DNA of 33,815 nt from Desulfovibrionaceae bacterium (GCA_016932995.1 JAFGBU010000041.1:1-33815); one strand, 5' to 3'. Numbered from the stretch's first letter, positions 7,113 through 15,048 are shown. Program-made: numbers and translations. The notes: generated by a model from the sequence alone, not told the origin.

Positions 7113-8090
7113 TCAGTACTCGATCAGCGGCCGGTCCGCGAAGTGTCTGGCCATGTCCAGGCCGACCCCGGGCAGCCCGGTGTCCAGGCACGGCCCCGGG
7201 TCCGGCAGGCAGGCCTCCTTGCGGCCGAATGCCGCTTCCTCGACCTCGAGGCACAGGGCCGCGCCGTTCGCGGCGGCCTCGCCCACGAGCCCGGCCAGGT
7301 CTTGGCGCAGGGCCCGGCCGCTGACCGGGTGCCTGTACTTCTTCCCGGCCCTGAGCGCCCGGCGGAAGCGCAGCAGCTGCGGGGCGTAGAACAGGGCCGC
7401 GATGTTGCGCAGGGGTCGGGGCAATGCCCTGCGGGAGGCGTAGAGCGCCCGTCCGGCCGCGGGCCGCAGGAACAGGGACTGCATGAAGCTGAAGTTGGCC
7501 AGGGCCCTGCGCAGGGCCCGGCCGAGGGCCTGCTCCGAGGACCCGGCCAGGGCCGCGAGCCGGTCCAGGGGACAGGCCCGCCCGATCCCGCCCCGGGCCC
7601 GGACCCGGGCCAGGATCGGGCCCAGGGAGTGCTCGCCCGGCCGGGGCAGGCCGTTCAGCAGGGCGATGTCCATGGCCGCTTCCAGGGCCCGGTGCCCGGC
7701 CACGGCCCGGGACGCGGTTGCCCTGTCCGGGTGGGCCGTGTTGCCGCTCAGGTAATAGATCATCGGGTGCATGGCCGCGTCGGCCGCGATGTGGCTGGCC
7801 AGGCCGACCAGAAAGGCGGCCGGCAGGGGGTCGTCTGGCCGCTTGCGGACAAGGCCGGCCTGGAGCCTGAGTATCTCGTAGCTGTCGGAGCCCTCGCTGC
7901 CGTGCAGGACCTTTGCCAGCCGCGCCTCGCGCCGCTGAAACGGGCAGGCCAGATAGAACAGGGCGTCGTGGAACACCGCCCCGGCCAGGAGCCCCTCGGG
8001 GCAGGCCGAAAGCGCGGGCCCGAATGCGCTCGCCCCGAGCCTTTCGGCGGTCAGCCGGGCCGCTTCCCAGTGCACTATCTCCTTTGGCAA
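7113..8090 (-). CDS. Zinc-dependent phospholipase C-like protein
   Basis: 325 residues. Metal-ligand candidates of the bacterial zinc-dependent phospholipase C fold (PF00882) appear in order: H7 in EIVHWEAA, H41-D42 in GAVFHDALFY, H100, D104 and H108 in ASHIAADAAMHPMIYYLSG, then H133 in AGHRALEAAMDIAL. It would hydrolyse a phosphodiester, but the substrate is unknown. No signal peptide is visible, unlike secreted phospholipases C, so it probably acts in the cytoplasm. Start is TTG 8090 with AAGGAG seven bases upstream; GTG 8075 has a ribosome binding site too close. It is divergent from the gene at 8183 and has no clear terminator before the next gene's promoter. Confidence 0.78.
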   Translation of the reverse strand: MPKEIVHWEAARLTAERLGASAFGPALSACPEGLLAGAVFHDALFYLACPFQRREARLAKVLHGSEGSDSYEILRLQAGLVRKRPDDPLPAAFLVGLASHIAADAAMHPMIYYLSGNTAHPDRATASRAVAGHRALEAAMDIALLNGLPRPGEHSLGPILARVRARGGIGRACPLDRLAALAGSSEQALGRALRRALANFSFMQSLFLRPAAGRALYASRRALPRPLRNIAALFYAPQLLRFRRALRAGKKYRHPVSGRALRQDLAGLVGEAAANGAALCLEVEEAAFGRKEACLPDPGPCLDTGLPGVGLDMARHFADRPLIEY

Positions 8091-8182
8091 GGCCTTTCTC
8101 CTTGGGGCATCTTAGGTTATAAGCCGACGATCTGGAAGGCCTTCAAGGGCGCAGCGGCCCCACAGGGGACCGGAGGGCGGTT

Positions 8183-8713
8183 GTGAGCGGAAAGCGGGTG
8201 TTCATCAAAAAGAAGTTCGAGGTGACCGAGCCAGACAAGGTCGAGGTCAGCAAGCTCGGCGACCCCGCGGCCCTGCGGCCGGATATGCCCGGCCCGGAAC
8301 TGGTCTTTCTGATCGGCCTGGACGGGTCCGGGAAGTCCGAATTGGGCGCGCTTCTGGCCCAGAGGCTGGGCGTGGACTTCAAGCACTTTAGCGGCGGCCC
8401 GGAAGATGTCCCCGGGCTGCTTGAAAAGGGCCGGGCGGTGGTCGCGGTGGCCGAGTCGGCCGGGCTGGATCCAAAGACCCTGGCCCTGGCCAGGGACGCG
8501 GGCAGGGTCTTTTACCTGATGGCCGACGTGGATTTTCTGGCCGGACGGCTTGCCGCGGACAGGGACCAGGACCTTGAGGCCCGGCGCCGGGACCTGGCCC
8601 ACAGGCTGTGGCGGGCCGAGCCCGTGTTCATGGCTGCCCTGCACTTCGTGCTCCGGGCCGACGCGGGCCTCGAGGACGCGGTCCAGGAGGTCCTGGACAA
8701 GCTGGCGCTCTAG
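8183..8713 (+). CDS. Shikimate-kinase-like P-loop protein, probably not a shikimate kinase
   Basis: 176 residues. A Walker A motif GLDGSGKSELGALLAQRLG (about residues 44-62) sits at the place and spacing typical of AroK-like NMP-kinase folds, and GRVFYLMADVDFLAGRL matches the late strand-helix of that fold. Residues that make shikimate kinase active are missing: after the P-loop there is VDFKHFSGGPED instead of a DxD, AVVAVAESAG stands where the GGG loop belongs, and no RPLL lid is seen. An unrelated 40-residue N-terminus precedes the kinase part. Start is GTG 8183 with GGAGGG upstream. It lies 75 nt before thyX on the same strand. I call it a degenerate kinase of unknown role. Confidence 0.65.
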   Translation: MSGKRVFIKKKFEVTEPDKVEVSKLGDPAALRPDMPGPELVFLIGLDGSGKSELGALLAQRLGVDFKHFSGGPEDVPGLLEKGRAVVAVAESAGLDPKTLALARDAGRVFYLMADVDFLAGRLAADRDQDLEARRRDLAHRLWRAEPVFMAALHFVLRADAGLEDAVQEVLDKLAL

Positions 8714-8788
8714 CCGGCCATGACAACGGGCCGGGATTGGTTTACATAGCACCCCGGCCGCGCGACCTGCGGCGCCAGGGAGGAGAGC

Positions 8789-9520
8789 ATGCCCCGCAAG
8801 GAACTCCGGGTCGAGCTTCTGAGCGTGACCCCGAACGCGCTGTCGCTGATCTACGCGGCCTTCAGGCAGTGCTACCACGCCGGATTCGTGGCCGACATGT
8901 GGCCCAGGCTCCTGTCCGGAGAGATATCCAGGGAGAAACAGGCCGAGTTCGTCCGCTCGGTGCTCGAGTCCGGCCACGACAGCCCCGTCGAGCACGTCCT
9001 GTTCACCTTCGCCATCGAGGGCATCTCCCGGGCCTGCTCGCACCAGCTGGTCCGGCACCGCATCGCGTCCTATTCCCAGCAGAGCCAGCGCTACGTGGAC
9101 GCCTCGGACATGGACTACATCCTGCCCCCGGCCATTGCCAAGCTGCCCGAGGCCAGGGCGCGCTTCGAGTCGTTCATGGCCGAGGTCCAGGCCGCGTACC
9201 GGGACCTGAAATTGATCCTGGAGTCCGGCGGAAGGGGGGCCAAGGCCAAGGAGGACGCCAGGTTCGTGCTCCCCCAGGCGGCCGAGACAAAGATCGTGGT
9301 CTCCATGAACTGCCGGGCCCTGCACCACTTCTTCGAGCTGCGCTGCTGCAACCGGGCCCAGTGGGAGATCCGGGCCCTGGCCGAGCGCATGCTCGAGCTG
9401 TGCAGGCAGAGCCTGCCGGCGATCTTCGAGTCAGCGGGCGCCAAATGCGAACGCCTCGGCTATTGCCCAGAATCGCCGAAATTCGCCTGCGGCAAATATC
9501 CCACCAAGGACGCCTCCTGA
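8789..9520 (+). CDS. thyX: Flavin-dependent thymidylate synthase ThyX
   Basis: 243 residues, the usual length. The ThyX signature RHR-x3-S-x4-S-x-R is present as RHRIASYSQQSQR (residues 89-101). GHDSPVEHVLFTFAIEGISR and the later FFELRCCNRAQWEIRALAE, which contains flavin- and dUMP-contacting residues, are also typical. It methylates dUMP to dTMP with methylenetetrahydrofolate as carbon donor and FADH2 as reductant. The ATG at 8789 has GGGAGGAG six bases upstream. The end CERLGYCPESPKFACGKYPT carries three cysteines, common in ThyX from this group. It is the last gene before a long intergenic stretch. Confidence 0.97.
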   Translation: MPRKELRVELLSVTPNALSLIYAAFRQCYHAGFVADMWPRLLSGEISREKQAEFVRSVLESGHDSPVEHVLFTFAIEGISRACSHQLVRHRIASYSQQSQRYVDASDMDYILPPAIAKLPEARARFESFMAEVQAAYRDLKLILESGGRGAKAKEDARFVLPQAAETKIVVSMNCRALHHFFELRCCNRAQWEIRALAERMLELCRQSLPAIFESAGAKCERLGYCPESPKFACGKYPTKDAS

Positions 9521-9906
9521 GCCCTGAAACCATTGCCGAAGTCTACCCTTTTTTGGCTGCCTCCGCAGGCTGCTGAGGATATAACATTTTGTAATTCATA
9601 ATTTTTTATAACGACAGCCCTTTGGGGCCGCAGCCCCTGACCCGCCTTTTGAGCCCGGTCTTTGCCCGGCCTCCCGGTCCTGCGGAGGGAATTTTGATTT
9701 GCCCAGTCGATAGTTACAGTGTTTAGTCGGGCCAGGGACCGGATTTTCAAGTCTTTTTATTATTTTTTTAAATTTCAAACAATTATGTCAATAAACGAGG
9801 GCCGGCTATTTGATCGGCCCATCAGTTTTTTCGGTCCGCATTATTTCCAAGATCAAATTTCAAAGATGAACTTTGCGAAAATCGAAGAAAAAATGAAAGC
9901 ATGGTG

Positions 9907-9934
9907 TTGAAAACTTAATCAACCCATGTTTATT
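9907..9934 (+). promoter_or_regulatory. Possible sigma-70-type promoter for dnaA
   Basis: TTGAAA (9907-9912, 5 of 6 to consensus) is followed after 16 nt by TTTATT (9929-9934, 4 of 6). It would give a leader of about 190 nt before the dnaA start. AT-rich surroundings raise the chance of a false match. Confidence 0.4.
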
Positions 9935-9974
9935 CCACTTCGCGGGCAGGGGGCCGAGGCTCGTTGTCCGGACC

Positions 9975-10018
9975 TTGCCCGGCTTCAGGCCCAGGCCGGG
10001 CAAAGTCGGGCTTTTTTT
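9975..10018 (+). terminator. Terminator-like hairpin in the dnaA leader (possible attenuator)
   Basis: TTGCCCGGC (9975-9983) pairs perfectly with GCCGGGCAA (9995-10003). Eight bases later a run of seven Ts begins at 10012. The 5' arm can alternatively pair with CGGGC at 10007-10011, which abuts the T-run, so two mutually exclusive folds exist. It may end transcription coming from upstream, end a short RNA, or attenuate dnaA. Confidence 0.5.
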
Positions 10019-10068
10019 GCAAACCACGTTATTACGCCAGGTTGCGCTGTAGAGAACCTTTTTTCGAC

Positions 10069-10112
10069 ACCCGCCCCGGGCGGGGTTTTCGCCCGTTGAG
10101 CCCGGGGCGGGT
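10069..10112 (+). promoter_or_regulatory. 12-bp perfect stem-loop directly upstream of dnaA
   Basis: ACCCGCCCCGGG (10069-10080) and its exact reverse complement (10101-10112) enclose a 20-nt loop that contains a further short cggg/cccg pairing. It ends 20 nt before the dnaA start, which has no recognisable ribosome binding site, so it could affect translation initiation or mRNA stability. Confidence 0.6.
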
Positions 10113-10132
10113 CCTGGCATATCACACCGGGC

Positions 10133-11500
10133 ATGGCTATGGACGCATGGGATCAGATCGTCGCCGCGCTCGAAAGGAGTCTCAACCCCGGGCTGTTTTC
10201 GGTCTGGATCAGGCCCCTGGCCGCCGAGGTCCGCGACAGGACCGTCAGGCTGTTCGCGCCCAACGAGTTCTCGGCCTCCTGGATCAGGGACAGGCTCTCC
10301 GGGGTCATAGCTGAGGCCGCGGCCGGGGTGCTCGGGCCGAGCCCGAAGATAGAGGTCGAGGTCAGGCCCACGGAAAAAAAGGACCGGCCCGCCGCGGACT
10401 CCCGGGCCCAGGCCGAGGTCCTGGCCCTGCCCAGGGCCGAGCGCCTGGGCCTGCCCATCGTGCACCTGCCCAAGGCCATTTCCATGCCCAGGTGGCGGTT
10501 CACCTTTGACGATTTCGTGGTCGGCCCGAGCAACGAGCTGGCCTGCGCCGCTTCCAAGGGCGTCTGCCGGGACAGCCTGACCGCCGGGCACCTGTTCCTG
10601 AGCTCCGGGCCGGGCCTGGGCAAGACCCATCTGCTCCAGGCCATCGGCCACGGCCTGTCCTTCAGCGGCAACAGGAAGGCGCCCTCCATCGCCTGCCTCA
10701 CGGCCGAGGAGTTCGCCACCAGGCTGGTCCTGGCCATCAGGGCCAGGGAGGTGACCCGCTTCAAGGCCGAGTTCCGCGAGGCCATCGACGTGCTCCTGCT
10801 CGAGGACGTCCATTTCTTCCAGGGCAAGGTCAAGATGCAGGACGAGCTGTTGTGCACCCTGAAGTCCCTCCAGGCCAGGGGCTGCAAGGTGGTCATGACC
10901 AGCTCCTTTCTGCCCAAGGAGCTGGAGAACGTGGATTCGCAGCTCGTGTCCTGCTTCTGCTCCGGGTTCATGGCCGTGATCTCCAAGCCCGACTTCGACA
11001 CCCGGCGGCGCATCGTCCTGGAAAAGGCCCGCAAGATGAGCGTCCGGGTCCCGGACGAGGTCTCCGAACTCCTGGCCGAGCGCATCACCACGGACATCCG
11101 CCAGCTGGAGAGCTGCCTCAACAACCTGGTGCTCAAGGCCAGGCTCCTGAACCAGGAGATCGGCGTGGACCTGGCCTGGCAGATACTCGAGAACTACGCC
11201 CTGACCGAGTCCGGGCCGGATTTCGAGCGCATCGTCGAGTTCGTGTGCAAGTGCTTTGACCTGACCGAGAACCACCTGCGGTCCAAGAGCCGCAAGCAGC
11301 AGGTCGTTCTGGCCAGGAACACCGCCTTTTACCTGGCCAGGAAGCACACCGGCCTGACCCTGGCGGACATCGGCCGCCGCCTCGGCCGCCAGCACTCCAC
11401 TGTGCTCAAGGGCATCACCAGGGTCGAGCGGGAGATATCCGGCCGCACGCCCCTGGGCAGGCAGCTGGAGAACGCCATGGAGCGCCTGAGCCCGTCCTAG
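10133..11500 (+). CDS. dnaA: Divergent DnaA-family replication initiator paralogue
   Basis: 455 residues with all DnaA domains: domain I (AWDQIVAALERSLNPGLFSV), an AAA+ core starting at FTFDDFVVGPSNELA, and domain IV with the helix-turn-helix LADIGRRLGRQHSTVLKG. Compared with canonical DnaA, Walker A reads SGPGLGKT (158-165), Walker B is LLLEDVHFF (E for the first D), sensor I is VMTSSFLPKEL instead of TSDR, and the Box VII arginine finger (SRF) is SCF at C274. The sensor II arginine is kept (R323). The gene has no dnaN beside it. D. vulgaris is known to carry two dnaA genes, so this may be the second type, acting as modulator or transcription factor. ATG 10133 or 10139 could be the start; neither has a clear ribosome binding site. 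Confidence 0.88.
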   Translation: MAMDAWDQIVAALERSLNPGLFSVWIRPLAAEVRDRTVRLFAPNEFSASWIRDRLSGVIAEAAAGVLGPSPKIEVEVRPTEKKDRPAADSRAQAEVLALPRAERLGLPIVHLPKAISMPRWRFTFDDFVVGPSNELACAASKGVCRDSLTAGHLFLSSGPGLGKTHLLQAIGHGLSFSGNRKAPSIACLTAEEFATRLVLAIRAREVTRFKAEFREAIDVLLLEDVHFFQGKVKMQDELLCTLKSLQARGCKVVMTSSFLPKELENVDSQLVSCFCSGFMAVISKPDFDTRRRIVLEKARKMSVRVPDEVSELLAERITTDIRQLESCLNNLVLKARLLNQEIGVDLAWQILENYALTESGPDFERIVEFVCKCFDLTENHLRSKSRKQQVVLARNTAFYLARKHTGLTLADIGRRLGRQHSTVLKGITRVEREISGRTPLGRQLENAMERLSPS

Positions 11501-13086
11501 CCGTCCCCTTGCCTGTCCCCGACCTCCGGGCCGTAGCCCCCGCCGCCGGGCGTCTCTATGCGCAGGGTCTCGCCCGGCCGCAGCCGGGCCTGGAACTTCC
11601 CGGGCATGACCCGCGCGCCCCCGGGGCCGGAGACGATGTTCCGCCCTGGCCGTCCGGGTCGGCCGCCCAGGAGCCCGTAGGGCGCGTTTCTGCGCCTCTC
11701 GGACAGGACCGTGACCTCGCACTCGGACAAGATCGCCAGCTCCCGGAACAGCCCGTCCCCGCCCCTGTGCCTGCCCCGGCCTCCGCTGCCCCTGTTCAGG
11801 CCGTAGCCGAGCACCATCAAGGGATAGGCGTACTCAAGGGCCTCCACCGGCGTGTTCAGGGTGTTGGTCATGTGCGAGTGGACCGCGCTTTCGCCCGGCC
11901 CGTTCGGGCCCGCGCCCATGCCCCCGGCCAGGGTCTCGTAGTAGGCAAAGGCCGCGCCCGTTTCGAGGTCGGTCCCGCCCATGGCGATGTTGTTCATGGT
12001 CCCCTGGCTGGCCGCCGGGACCCGTTCGGCCGCGGCCTGGGACAGGGCGCCCAGGATGACGTCCACCAGGCGCTGGGAGGTCTCCACGTTGCCCCCGGCC
12101 ACGGCGGCCGGGAACCTCGCGTCCACCACCGACCCCGGCCTGGTCACTACCTCGATGGGCCTCAGGCAGCCGTGGTTGGCCGGGACCTCGCCGCCTGCCA
12201 GGGCCAGGAACACATAGAGCGCCGCGGACACGGCGATGGAGCGCACCGCGTTGACGCTCCCCGGGACCTGGTCCGCGGAGCGGCTGAAGTCCAGCCTGGC
12301 CGTGTCACCCCGGATGCCCAGGTCCAGGGCGATGCGGATGTCCTCGGTGCCCAGGCCGTCGTCGTCGAGCAGGTCCTCGAAGCGCCAGGTCCCGTCGGGC
12401 ATGTCTTGGATGGCCCTGCGCATCAGGGCCTCGGAGTAGTCCATGAGCCTTTGGGAATAAAGGGCGGTCTGGTTAGGGCCGTACTTCTCGCTCAATTCCC
12501 TCAGCCTGCGCGCGCCGGTCGTGTTGGCCATGATCTGGGCCGCGAAGTCGCCCTCGCGCTCCAGAGGCGTGCGCACGTTGGCCAGGACCAGGCGCATGAG
12601 CTCCCGGTTTATTCGGCCTTTGCGCACGATTTTGACCGGCGGGATGATCAGCCCTTCCTGGAACAGGGACCAGGACAGGGGCATGGACCCGCTGGCCATG
12701 CCGCCCACGTCCGCGTGGTGGGCCCGGTTGGCCGCGTAGAAGGCCGGGCCCTGGACCCCGGGGCAAAAGACCGGGGCGACCATGGTTATGTCCGGCAGGT
12801 GGCTGCCGCCCCTGAACGGGTCGTTGAGCATGACCATGTCCCCGTCCTCCATGTCCACGCCGTCCATGGCCGCGCGCACGGACATGGGCATGGAGCCCAG
12901 GTGCACGGGTATGTGCGCGGCCTGGGCGATCATCCGGCCCCGGCCGTCGAACAGGGCGCAGGACAGGTCCCGCCGCTCCTTGATGTTCGGGGAGAACGCG
13001 GTCCGGGTCAGGGTCACGCCCATCTCCTCGGCAATGGACGCGAAGCGGTTCTTGAAGACCTCCAAAAGGATCGGGTCGGCCGGCAT
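11497..13086 (-). CDS. hyuB: Hydantoinase B / oxoprolinase beta-type subunit
   Basis: 529 residues. PILLEVFKNRFASIAEEMG at the start, TRTAFSPNIKERRDLSCALF, GDMVMLNDPFRGGSHLPD and the glycine-rich end RIETPGGGGYGPE are hallmarks of the HyuB family (PF02538). With a HyuA ATPase subunit such proteins open hydantoin or 5-oxoproline-like rings using ATP. No hyuA is present in the window. The frame starts at GTG 13089 or, better spaced from the GGGGG ribosome binding site, ATG 13086, overlapping the tsaB stop. Its stop codon shares the four bases CTAG with the dnaA stop on the other strand. The substrate is unknown. Confidence 0.92.
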   Translation of the reverse strand: MPADPILLEVFKNRFASIAEEMGVTLTRTAFSPNIKERRDLSCALFDGRGRMIAQAAHIPVHLGSMPMSVRAAMDGVDMEDGDMVMLNDPFRGGSHLPDITMVAPVFCPGVQGPAFYAANRAHHADVGGMASGSMPLSWSLFQEGLIIPPVKIVRKGRINRELMRLVLANVRTPLEREGDFAAQIMANTTGARRLRELSEKYGPNQTALYSQRLMDYSEALMRRAIQDMPDGTWRFEDLLDDDGLGTEDIRIALDLGIRGDTARLDFSRSADQVPGSVNAVRSIAVSAALYVFLALAGGEVPANHGCLRPIEVVTRPGSVVDARFPAAVAGGNVETSQRLVDVILGALSQAAAERVPAASQGTMNNIAMGGTDLETGAAFAYYETLAGGMGAGPNGPGESAVHSHMTNTLNTPVEALEYAYPLMVLGYGLNRGSGGRGRHRGGDGLFRELAILSECEVTVLSERRRNAPYGLLGGRPGRPGRNIVSGPGGARVMPGKFQARLRPGETLRIETPGGGGYGPEVGDRQGDG

Positions 13087-13937
13087 CACTTCCCCCGCTC
13101 CCTGTCCAGCACGGCCCGGGCCGCGTCCGGGTCCAGGCCCCGGGCCCTGGCTATGGACGGCAGGTTGATCTCGGCGTCGGACGCGCGCAGGTACAGGGGC
13201 GTGATGGGCCCGGCGTCATATTCGGCCGAGGCGGCCGCGCAAAGCAGGGTCTCGGGCCGGGGCCGGTCCAAGTCGCGTTCCAGGGGCGCGAGCAGCGGGT
13301 TCTGCGCGGCCAGGTCGGTGAAAAAATCCCTGTTCTTGGCGATCGCGCTGCCCACGAGCAGGGCCCTGGAGCGCTCCCTGGACAGGATCGAGGCGGCCTG
13401 TTCAAGGTCCGCGGCCGCGGCCGGGGTCAGGGCCGCGGCCCCGGGGGCGGAGAAGCCCTGCATGTAGACCTGGCCGCGCCCGGCGCAGGTCAAAACCCAG
13501 ACCGTTTCGGCCCCGGCCGCCCTTGCCGGGCCCGCGGCCCCGGCGGCCAGCAGGGGCAGGTAGTCCAGCCCGGCCAGGACCTGGCCCCCGCCCGCGGCCA
13601 GGCCCATGGCCGCGGCCAGGCTTATCCTCAGCCCGGTGAAGCTGCCCGGGCCGCGCACGCAGGCGATCCTGTCCACGTCGGCCGGGAGCGCGCCGAGCAG
13701 GGCAAGGGCCTTGTCCAGGGCCGGGATCAGGAAGCCCAGGGTGCGGCCCGGCACCGCGAGCTCCTGGCTGGCCGCGAGCTCAAGCCCGCCCGGACCGGGA
13801 CCGCCCGGACCGGGACCGCCCGGATCGGGACCGCCCGGATCGGGACCGCCGAGCACGATCTGCAGGACGTCCTCCGCGGCGTTCAGGACCAGGGTCAGGC
13901 CCGAGGCCGGGTTATTTGAAGATGCGCTGCAGGTCAT
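13086..13937 (-). CDS. tsaB: tRNA t6A biosynthesis protein TsaB with a repeat insertion
   Basis: 283 residues. RGPGSFTGLRISLAAAMGLA is the TsaB hallmark, and the flanking strands LTLVLNAAEDVLQIVL and DRIACV fit the ASKHA fold. TsaB supports TsaD in adding threonylcarbamoyl to A37 of ANN-decoding tRNAs. The first strand has NAAE where many TsaB proteins have DTAT. At the turn between strands 1 and 2 lies a Gly/Pro/Asp insertion (four GGP[DG]P units) encoded by the minisatellite at 13786-13845. The only start codon before the core is ATG 13937, which overlaps the end of rseP by 26 nt, so translational coupling is likely. The C-terminus ITPLYLRASDAEI is typical. Confidence 0.9.
   Translation of the reverse strand: MTCSASSNNPASGLTLVLNAAEDVLQIVLGGPDPGGPDPGGPGPGGPGPGGLELAASQELAVPGRTLGFLIPALDKALALLGALPADVDRIACVRGPGSFTGLRISLAAAMGLAAGGGQVLAGLDYLPLLAAGAAGPARAAGAETVWVLTCAGRGQVYMQGFSAPGAAALTPAAAADLEQAASILSRERSRALLVGSAIAKNRDFFTDLAAQNPLLAPLERDLDRPRPETLLCAAASAEYDAGPITPLYLRASDAEINLPSIARARGLDPDAARAVLDRERGK
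13786..13845. repeat. 15-bp minisatellite, 4 copies, inside tsaB
   Basis: Four consecutive 15-bp units of the form ccgcccgga(c/t)cggga occur; units 1-2 carry c and units 3-4 carry t at the variable base. Read in tsaB the units give Gly-Gly-Pro-Asp/Gly-Pro. All are multiples of three, so gain or loss keeps the frame. Confidence 0.95.
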
Positions 13938-14979
13938 TGTAGATGGCCAGGGCCATGAGGGCCAGCAGGAAGCTCAGGCCGATGCGCGTGGCCGCCTGCC
14001 TCCAGCGCCTGTTTATGGGCCGCCTGAAGACGATCTCCAGGCTGAAGTAGAGCAGGTGCCCGCCGTCCAGGACCGGGATGGGCAACAGGTTGATGATGCC
14101 CAGGTTGACGCTGATCAGCGCGGTCAGGGCCAGGACCTCGGCCAGGCCGGAGCGGGCCTGCTCCCCGACCATCTGGGCGATGAGGATGGGCCCGCCCAGG
14201 GTGTCCAGGGGGATGATCCGCTCGATGATCTTTATGAACCCCTGCGCGGTCAGGCTGACCATCTTCCAGGTGTGCCCGGCCGCGGCCGCCGCGCTCTGGA
14301 GCGGTCCCAGGGGCCGGTTTTCGATCTCTCCGGCCGCGGCCACCCCGATCATGGGCGCAAGCGAGGTCTCGCCGAAGATGTTCTTCACGGTCCTTGCCTC
14401 GGGCCTGACCGTGATCTTGAGCCTGCGGCCCAGGCGCTCGATATCCAGGACGATCTCGGGGTCCTTGGTCCCGCGTATCAGGCCGGCCAGCTCGTCCCAG
14501 TAGCGGACCTTTCGGCCGTCCACCTCCAGGATCCGGTCGCCGGTCTCAAGGCCCGCGGCCATGGCCGGGCCGTGCTCCGCGACCTCGCCTATGGTCGCCA
14601 GGACATTGGTCTGGCCGTGGGCCAGAAAGAGCCCCCAGTAGATGAAGAAGGCGAGCAGGATGTTGAAGGCCGGCCCGGCCACGACCACGATCATGCGCTG
14701 CCAGGGCGGCCTGGCCATGAACAGCATGTCCCTGGGGAAGTCGTCCGGGTCCTCGTCGGGCTCCAGGCTCTCCCCGGCCAGGCTGACGTACCCGCCCAAG
14801 GGGATGGCCGAGAGCCGGTACTCGGTCCGGCCGCGCATGAACGAGGCCAATTTGGGCCCGAAGCCCAGGGAAAAGGTCTTGACCCCCACGCCCAGGAGCC
14901 TGGCCAGGAGGAAGTGCCCCAGCTCGTGGAAGAAGATCAGTCCGCCGAGGACGAGTATGACCGCTATGACGCTGACCAT
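13912..14979 (-). CDS. rseP: Site-2 intramembrane zinc metalloprotease RseP
   Basis: 355 residues. The zinc-binding HExxH is FFHELGH (H18, E19, H22) in the first membrane helix; the third ligand lies in LLPIPVLDGGHL (D305). One PDZ domain (about residues 125-200, GLETGDRILEVDGRKV) separates the membrane parts. E. coli RseP has two PDZ domains, whereas single-PDZ forms are common elsewhere. It would cleave anti-sigma factors or remnant signal peptides within the inner membrane. ATG 14979 follows dxr by 69 nt and has only a weak ribosome binding site. The gene lies in the usual cdsA-dxr-rseP order, with tsaB overlapping its end. Confidence 0.95.
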   Translation of the reverse strand: MVSVIAVILVLGGLIFFHELGHFLLARLLGVGVKTFSLGFGPKLASFMRGRTEYRLSAIPLGGYVSLAGESLEPDEDPDDFPRDMLFMARPPWQRMIVVVAGPAFNILLAFFIYWGLFLAHGQTNVLATIGEVAEHGPAMAAGLETGDRILEVDGRKVRYWDELAGLIRGTKDPEIVLDIERLGRRLKITVRPEARTVKNIFGETSLAPMIGVAAAGEIENRPLGPLQSAAAAAGHTWKMVSLTAQGFIKIIERIIPLDTLGGPILIAQMVGEQARSGLAEVLALTALISVNLGIINLLPIPVLDGGHLLYFSLEIVFRRPINRRWRQAATRIGLSFLLALMALAIYNDLQRIFK

Positions 14980-15048
14980 GGTCCGTGTTCTTGGGCCGCC
15001 TTTCGGGCCGCCCGGTTCATTCGAGTATAAGCACCTTGTCGGCCGGGG

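Larger units (their letters stand above)
9521..10132 (+). other. 612-bp gene-free stretch, partly AT-rich, ending in the dnaA leader
   Basis: No convincing gene is present. From about 9570 to 9610 and 9720 to 9950 the sequence is much richer in A and T than the rest of the window, with runs such as tttttattatttttttaaa near 9753. The right part holds a possible promoter (9907-9934), a hairpin followed by a T-run (9975-10018), and a 12-bp perfect stem-loop (10069-10112) just before dnaA. I looked for TTATCCACA-type DnaA boxes on both strands and found none better than two mismatches, so I do not call an origin. Confidence 0.6.

Noticed and set aside
9719-9910. 63-codon plus-strand frame in the AT-rich gap
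   Set aside because: No ribosome binding site for its start or for the inner ATG at 9785, no known motif, and its base use differs from real genes here.
9521-10132. Chromosome origin next to dnaA
   Set aside because: No TTATCCACA-like box better than two mismatches was found on either strand, there is no dnaN, and the DnaA is divergent; only the AT-rich stretch favours it.
13786-13845. Tandem repeats as a CRISPR array
   Set aside because: Units are 15 bp, directly adjacent without spacers, and inside a coding frame.
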